The position numbers and the translations under genes are program-made. Below are positions 6,671 through 10,347 of a DNA stretch of 10,347 bases, piece after piece. A model generated the notes under the pieces. The model saw nothing but the letters and a program-made list of their open reading frames with translations. It did no database searches and was not told the origin of the DNA. The stretch is from contig CAINCM010000082.1 of assembly GCA_903847005.1 (NCBI GenBank), positions 1-10,347 of the forward strand. The letters are read 5' to 3'. Position 1 is the first letter of the stretch. Each line of letters opens with the position of its first letter. This DNA comes from an uncultured Chloroflexota bacterium (lineage in GTDB: Bacteria; Chloroflexota; Limnocylindria; Limnocylindrales; Limnocylindraceae).

Positions 6671-7761
6671 GCGAGAAGCGCAACGCCACCGGCGCGCCGG
6701 CCAACCTGCTGGAACTCCGCGGGCTGAAGAAGCACTTCCCGATCGGGAGCGCGATTCCGCTGATCCAGAAGCGCAAGACGGTGAAGGCGGTCGACGGCGT
6801 CGACCTAAGGATCGCCCGCGGAGAGACCCTCGCGATCGTCGGCGAATCAGGCTCGGGAAAGACCACGCTCGGCCGCGTCGCGCTCGGCCTGCAGAAGCCG
6901 ACCGCCGGCGAGGTCTGGTTCGATGGCGCGAAGCTGACCGATCGCAGCGTCGAGGAGCAGCGCAAGCTGCGCCGCCGGATGCAGATCGTCTTCCAAGACC
7001 CGTTCGGTTCGCTCAACCCACGACTCCCGATCGGCGATCAGATCGAAGAGGGACTCGTCGCCCACGCTATCGGCACCGCAAGCGAGCGAAAGGAGCGCAT
7101 GCACGGCGCCCTCGAGATCGTCGGACTTCCTCAGGAGTATGCGGTGCGCTATCCGCACGAGTTCTCCGGCGGTCAGCGCCAACGCATCGGCATCGCCCGT
7201 GCGCTCGCCCTCGACCCCGAGTTCGTGGTTCTCGACGAGCCGGTCTCCGCTCTCGACGTCTCGATCCAGAGCCAGGTGCTCAACCTGCTTGCCGATCTTC
7301 GAGAGCGGCAGGGGCTCACGTACATGTTCATCAGCCACAACCTCGACGTGGTCGGCTACTTTGCAGACCGCGTTGCGGTGATGTACCTCGGCAAGGTGGT
7401 GGAGTCTGGTCCGGTCGATCAGGTCTTCACGAAGCCACAACACCCGTACACGATCGCCCTCCTCTCCGCCGTGCCGAAGATCGAGGCGCACGACAGCGCC
7501 GATCGGCTCATCTTGGAGGGTGAGATCCCGTCGCCGATCAACCCACCGTCCGGCTGCCGCTTCCGCACGCGCTGCTGGCTTCGCGAACAGCTCGGCAATC
7601 CGGAGCGCTGCTCGACGGAAGAGCCGCTCCTCGCCGCGTCGCCGCGCGCACTCGATGTCGCCGTGGCCTGCCACTTCCCGATCGAAGACGGCGCCGCCTC
7701 GACCACGAAGGTTGGACGAAATGCGGCGGCGGCAACGGCGAAGAAGACGTCTGCGGTCTAA
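6667..7761 (+). CDS. Peptide-type ABC transporter ATPase (DppF/OppF-like)
   Basis: This second ATPase, 364 residues, completes the importer. Walker A is GESGSGKT (59-66), the signature FSGGQRQR (166-173), Walker B FVVLDEP with Glu191, and the switch residue His224 in FISHNLDVV. Before Walker A it has the extended segment KKHFPIGSAIPLIQKRKTVK characteristic of the F-type partner. The C-terminal extension contains PSGCRFRTRC plus cysteines at 315 and 335, again four cysteines (297, 303, 315, 335) as in its partner. The last 24 residues form a loose Ala/Lys/Thr-rich tail beyond the usual end. The GTG start at 6667 overlaps the upstream stop by GTGA. The in-frame sequence before it belongs to another frame of the preceding ATPase gene. 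This is the last gene of the operon. Confidence 0.93.
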   Translation: MSEKRNATGAPANLLELRGLKKHFPIGSAIPLIQKRKTVKAVDGVDLRIARGETLAIVGESGSGKTTLGRVALGLQKPTAGEVWFDGAKLTDRSVEEQRKLRRRMQIVFQDPFGSLNPRLPIGDQIEEGLVAHAIGTASERKERMHGALEIVGLPQEYAVRYPHEFSGGQRQRIGIARALALDPEFVVLDEPVSALDVSIQSQVLNLLADLRERQGLTYMFISHNLDVVGYFADRVAVMYLGKVVESGPVDQVFTKPQHPYTIALLSAVPKIEAHDSADRLILEGEIPSPINPPSGCRFRTRCWLREQLGNPERCSTEEPLLAASPRALDVAVACHFPIEDGAASTTKVGRNAAAATAKKTSAV

Positions 7762-7783
7762 CCTCGCGCGAGCGCGCGCGAGG
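7762..7783. terminator. GC-rich hairpin between convergent genes
   Basis: CCTCGCGCG (7762-7770) and CGCGCGAGG (7775-7783) form a nine-pair stem with loop AGCG. It sits exactly between the TAA of the ATPase gene and the TAG (minus strand) of the kinase gene. It is symmetric, so it could act for both strands, but no T-run follows on either side, so intrinsic termination would rest on the stem alone. Confidence 0.6.
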
Positions 7784-7785
7784 AA

Positions 7786-9264
7786 CTAGGCGCGCGCGAA
7801 CCGATCCAACAGGCTGGACGCCGCCGCAGCACTCGAGGCGGCCGGTTCTATTCGCTCGTTCGCCACGGCGACCAGCTCCGCCGCCTCGCTCAGCGATGCA
7901 TACAGGCCCGCACCGACGCCAGCGAGTGCGGCGCTCCCCGCAGCCGCCGCCTCGGGGATGCGCGGCAGCACCACGGGCACGCCAAGCAGATCGGCGCGCA
8001 TCTGCGGAATCCCTCGCGGGACGCTGAGCCCTTCGGCGTAGAGACCGCTCGTCGCACCGGTCGCCGGACCCGAGAGCCACATCTCGCTCAAAGGAAGCCC
8101 CGCCGCACGCGCAGGCGCCAGCAGCGCCGCAACGGCGAGGGCCCCGTACTCCATTGCCGCACGCACACGGAGCGCATCGCTGCCGCCGTGGCCCGTCGCG
8201 CGGCCCTTCTCGACGCTCTCCTCGACGATGTGGGGCCCCTCAGCGCGGCGCTCGACGCGCACACCGTCTGCGCCGAGCGGCAGTGCAGCGACCGCATCGA
8301 TCAGTGCCGCAGGGCTGCTCCCGCGATCGATGGCCGCAGCGATCGTGGCGTCCAGCAGGAGGCCGGTTCCACCGAGGGCGCCGCCCATGATGCGGATCTC
8401 TCCGAACGACGTCGGTGCAGGGCCAGACCAGAGCGAGCCGCCAACCGCCGCGCTGATCCGTTCGGCCGTCGCTCGCTCGACGGAGATCCCGACGCCGCCA
8501 GCGGCGCCACCAACATCCACTCCACGACCCACGTGCATCAGTCCAGCGCCGATCACCGCAGCCATCCCGTCGTTCGTCCCGGAGACAATCGGAATGCCGA
8601 TCGGAAGTCCAAGATCGCTCGCGGCGTGCGCACGCAGCGTACCGATCCTGGTGCCCGGCAGCACCTCTGGCGGGAGCGCACGTTCATCGAGTCCGCCCGC
8701 TTCGCTCAGCAGGAGCCCACGCTGCGCGGGCGACAGGGATCGCGCCGGATCCCAGAACGAGGCGACAGCCTCGCCGCTCAGGCGAAAGGCGAGCGCGTCC
8801 CATGTGGAGAGGAGCCACGCTGTCTTCCCTGCCGACGTCGCTCGCTCGCGCAGGTACCAGCGCGCTTTCGGCAGCTCAGCCAGCAGCCAGCCGGATCGGC
8901 CGAGCAGCGCGGATAGATGCGCGTCGTCCTTAGCGGCGCGGCGATCGCGCCAGAGAAGTGCCGCATCCGCCGCGCTCCCATCTTCGCGCACCGGCACCAG
9001 CGTCGGACCGTGTCCATCGGCTGCGATGCCGAGGATCTCGATGCCCGGCTCAGCACGTTGGAGCGCCTCGCCTACCGCGGATCGAATCGCCTCCCACCAG
9101 ACATTCGGATCTTGCTCGACCGCACCATTCGATGGATTTTTTGTGGGCCCACTCGTTCGACGCGTCAGCGCAAGCGGGCGCCCGGTGTCCACATCGAGGA
9201 CGAGGACCTTGACGGCGCTGCTGCCGAGATCGATGGAGAGCAGCGCGCCGCGCTGAGGGTTCAT
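7786..9264 (-). CDS. FGGY-family carbohydrate kinase (xylulokinase-like)
   Basis: This 492-residue protein is an FGGY-family kinase, a cytosolic enzyme that phosphorylates a sugar or polyol with ATP. The N-terminal phosphate loop LLSIDLGSSAVKVLVLD (8-24), the substrate region AADGHGPTLV (81-90) with LLWRDRRAA, and GTNDGMAAVIGAG (229-241) with the likely catalytic Asp232 are all present. The C-terminal nucleotide-binding half ends with EAAAAGSAALAGVGAGLYASLSEA. Overall it resembles xylulokinases, but QMHG of that family is replaced by DGHG, so the sugar is uncertain. The adenosine motif region (398-423) reads LSGPATGATS followed by about ten extra residues before QMRADLLG. ATG at 9264 starts right before the fold. 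A longer frame upstream has unrelated sequence and would overlap bioY. No ribosome binding site is visible and bioY ends 31 bases upstream, so coupling is likely. Confidence 0.88.
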   Translation of the reverse strand: MNPQRGALLSIDLGSSAVKVLVLDVDTGRPLALTRRTSGPTKNPSNGAVEQDPNVWWEAIRSAVGEALQRAEPGIEILGIAADGHGPTLVPVREDGSAADAALLWRDRRAAKDDAHLSALLGRSGWLLAELPKARWYLRERATSAGKTAWLLSTWDALAFRLSGEAVASFWDPARSLSPAQRGLLLSEAGGLDERALPPEVLPGTRIGTLRAHAASDLGLPIGIPIVSGTNDGMAAVIGAGLMHVGRGVDVGGAAGGVGISVERATAERISAAVGGSLWSGPAPTSFGEIRIMGGALGGTGLLLDATIAAAIDRGSSPAALIDAVAALPLGADGVRVERRAEGPHIVEESVEKGRATGHGGSDALRVRAAMEYGALAVAALLAPARAAGLPLSEMWLSGPATGATSGLYAEGLSVPRGIPQMRADLLGVPVVLPRIPEAAAAGSAALAGVGAGLYASLSEAAELVAVANERIEPAASSAAAASSLLDRFARA

Positions 9265-9295
9265 GGCGCAGCGTCCGCGCAGGCGGCGCGACGGA

Positions 9296-9982
9296 TTAGC
9301 GGGGACCGGCGCTGCGGCCGTTGTTGACGTACCACCAGGCGCTCGGGAAGATTCCCGCGGCGAGCGCGATCTTGATCGCATCGCCAATCAGGAACGGTGT
9401 TGCCCCCTTGCTGATCGCCTCACCCGTGCCGATCTGCAGCGCCGCGGCAAGCCAGCTGACACCGAACGCATAGATGATGAGATTGCCGATCAGCATCGCG
9501 CCAACGGTCCCGACCACGCTGCGGTCCCAGCCGAGATCGGCGAGTCGCCCAACGACCCATGCGGCGAAGAGCATCCCGATGAGATAGCCGCCCGTTGGCG
9601 CAAGCGCAAGTGCGCCGTCGGCGCCGCTGACGGCAAACTGCTCGACGCCGCTCCTGCCAGAGTTGAAGAGTGGCGCGCCGGCAACGCCGAGGAGCAGATA
9701 GAGGCCGAGCGACGCGAGGCTGCGCCGCGCACCGAGCGCGGCGCCCACGAGAAGGACGCCGAAGGTCTGTCCGGTGATCGGGACGGGAGTCCCAGGGATG
9801 GAGATGACCACCTGCGCCGATGCGCCGACGATCAGCGCACCGACGAGTGCGAGGGCGAGCCCCTGCAAACGAGAACCGAGTCGCTCGCCGAGGAAGACAG
9901 GGAAGAAGAAGTCGCCGAGCGTCACGCCATGTTCCGCCGCGGGGATCCGCGCCACCGCCGGGATCGATCGTCTGATCTGCAC
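9296..9982 (-). CDS. bioY: Biotin transporter BioY (ECF S component)
   Basis: BioY is the membrane-embedded substrate-binding subunit of energy-coupling-factor biotin importers. The 228-residue protein shows the family motifs PVPITGQTFGVLL (66-78), APTGGYLIGM (128-137) and the C-terminal GDAIKIALAAG (200-210), with about six hydrophobic helices. The GTG start at 9982 is chosen because AAGGGGAGGG (minus strand, 9997-9988) lies five bases upstream. A longer open frame to 10099 would run into the tRNA promoter and part of the tRNA gene and is rejected. The first 40 residues are a little longer than usual for the family. No energising EcfA/EcfT genes and no biotin-synthesis genes are seen in the window, so it must use a shared module encoded elsewhere or work alone. 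It is probably cotranscribed with the kinase gene downstream. Confidence 0.92.
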   Translation of the reverse strand: MQIRRSIPAVARIPAAEHGVTLGDFFFPVFLGERLGSRLQGLALALVGALIVGASAQVVISIPGTPVPITGQTFGVLLVGAALGARRSLASLGLYLLLGVAGAPLFNSGRSGVEQFAVSGADGALALAPTGGYLIGMLFAAWVVGRLADLGWDRSVVGTVGAMLIGNLIIYAFGVSWLAAALQIGTGEAISKGATPFLIGDAIKIALAAGIFPSAWWYVNNGRSAGPR

Positions 9983-10005
9983 CTGAGCCCTCCCCTTCTC
10001 TTCCG

Positions 10006-10011
10006 ATTCTA
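10006..10011 (-). promoter_or_regulatory. Candidate -10 promoter element for bioY
   Basis: On the minus strand, TAGAAT (10011-10006) is a good -10 hexamer, 23 bases before the GTG start, giving a short leader that still includes the ribosome binding site. No clear -35 is seen. It diverges from the tRNA promoter about 55 bases away. Confidence 0.45.
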
Positions 10012-10042
10012 CCCTTCGCGAGTGGACGCGCCTGGCTCCCTC

Positions 10043-10071
10043 GTGAAGGAGGCGGGCCGATGCGGCATACT
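10043..10071 (+). promoter_or_regulatory. Candidate promoter of tRNA-His and the MFS gene
   Basis: CATACT (10066-10071) matches a -10 element, with a weak -35 candidate GTGAAG (10043-10048) at 17-base spacing. The -10 ends 13 bases before the tRNA, so the precursor would have only a very short 5' leader. Confidence 0.4.
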
Positions 10072-10084
10072 GCGGCTGGGCATG

Positions 10085-10159
10085 GTGGCCATCGTTCAAT
10101 GGTTAGGACCGCGGTTTGTGGAGCCGCAGATGAGGGTTCAATTCCCTCTGGCCACCCCA
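10085..10159 (+). tRNA. tRNA-His (anticodon GTG)
   Basis: The sequence folds into a full cloverleaf. The acceptor stem is GTGGCCA (10085-10091) with TGGCCAC (10149-10155). The D stem is GTTC/GGAC. The anticodon stem is GCGGT/GCCGC with loop TTGTGGA, placing anticodon GTG at 10118-10120, and the T arm is GAGGG-TTCAATT-CCCTC. The discriminator is C (10156), and a G precedes the acceptor at 10084, matching the G-1:C73 pair unique to tRNA-His. The CCA tail is encoded (10157-10159). It lies just upstream of the MFS transporter gene with no terminator between them. Confidence 0.97.
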
Positions 10160-10180
10160 CCCAGAAGCGAGGAGCACATC

Positions 10181-10347
10181 TTGCCCACAGCAGCACCTCG
10201 CCGCCGACTGATCAACGACCCGGGCTTCCTGCGACTCTGGGCTGCAGAGACGATCAGCCACCTCGGATCGAGCTTCAGCGGCCTGGCGATGCCGATCGTC
10301 GCGATTGAACTCCTCAGTGCAGGGCCGATGGAGATTGCCCTGATCAA
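10181..10347 (+). CDS. MFS transporter, N-terminal fragment (cut by window end)
   Basis: The first 55 codons read from a TTG start at 10181. The protein begins MPTAAPRRRLIND, then FLRLWAAETISHLGSSFSG and AMPIVAIELLSAGPMEIALI. This matches the first helix of major facilitator superfamily exporters in which a short cytoplasmic tail is followed by F-R-L-W-x-A and a G-S-x-x-S turn. The TTG is supported by GAGGAG at 10169-10174 with a six-base spacer. The start is only 21 bases after the tRNA CCA end, so the two are probably transcribed together and separated by tRNA processing. The frame stays open to the end of the window. Substrate cannot be inferred from this fragment. Drug or siderophore efflux is only a family-level possibility. 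Confidence 0.75.
   Translation, partial: MPTAAPRRRLINDPGFLRLWAAETISHLGSSFSGLAMPIVAIELLSAGPMEIALI

Noticed and set aside
7762..7799. CG-alternating tract as a repeat or recombination element
   Set aside because: It is explained by a hairpin between convergent genes and the Arg/Ala codons at the kinase C-terminus; there are no copies elsewhere in the window.
8228..9256. Long plus-strand open frame (342 codons) opposite the FGGY kinase
   Set aside because: The Ser/Pro/Arg/Ala-rich composition is typical of an antisense shadow of a high-GC gene, and the minus strand shows real kinase motifs throughout.
9983..10099. N-terminal extension of bioY up to 10099
   Set aside because: It would overlap the tRNA-His gene and promoter region, while GTG at 9982 has a strong, well-placed ribosome binding site.

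Overview
The window is high-GC bacterial DNA. It is densely packed, uses GTG and TTG as well as ATG starts, and carries one tRNA gene. The gene set looks like a free-living heterotroph with a monoderm-type lipoprotein transport style, such as Actinomycetota or a Chloroflexota lineage. This placement is an impression from gene content and composition, not a phylogenetic result.

Layout, left to right. (1) Positions 17-1615, plus strand: a very small operon end. It holds a free-standing lipoyl domain (80 aa), the catalytic domain of a 2-oxoacid dehydrogenase E2 acyltransferase placed directly after it in the same frame, and pdxH (pyridoxamine 5'-phosphate oxidase). The E1 genes probably lie upstream, outside the window. 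(2) Positions 1754-7761, plus strand: a complete peptide-type ABC importer. It has a lipoprotein solute-binding protein, a strong terminator, then two permeases and two ATPases joined by three identical GTGA start/stop overlaps. (3) Positions 7786-9982, minus strand: bioY (biotin-uptake S component) followed by an FGGY-family sugar kinase, ending convergently against the ABC operon with a GC-rich hairpin between them. (4) Positions 10084-10347, plus strand: tRNA-His(GTG) with encoded G-1 and CCA, then the first 55 codons of an MFS transporter with a TTG start only 21 nt after the tRNA.

The importer brings peptides or similar oligomers into the cell. The binding-protein message appears to be separately terminated and flanked by stem-loops at both ends, as expected for a component needed in excess over the membrane complex. 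BioY supplies biotin, PdxH supplies PLP, and the E2 pieces belong to central carbon oxidation.

I see no CRISPR array, insertion sequence, phage gene, toxin-antitoxin or defence system. This is mostly an ordinary metabolic region. The most unusual items are the split E2 with an in-frame amber stop between lipoyl and catalytic domains and no peripheral-subunit-binding domain, the stem-loop-bracketed binding-protein transcript, the crowded translation start of the first permease with a minimal three-codon upstream reading frame, and a roughly 10-residue insertion in the nucleotide-binding part of the FGGY kinase. No intergenic stretch exceeds 300 bases.
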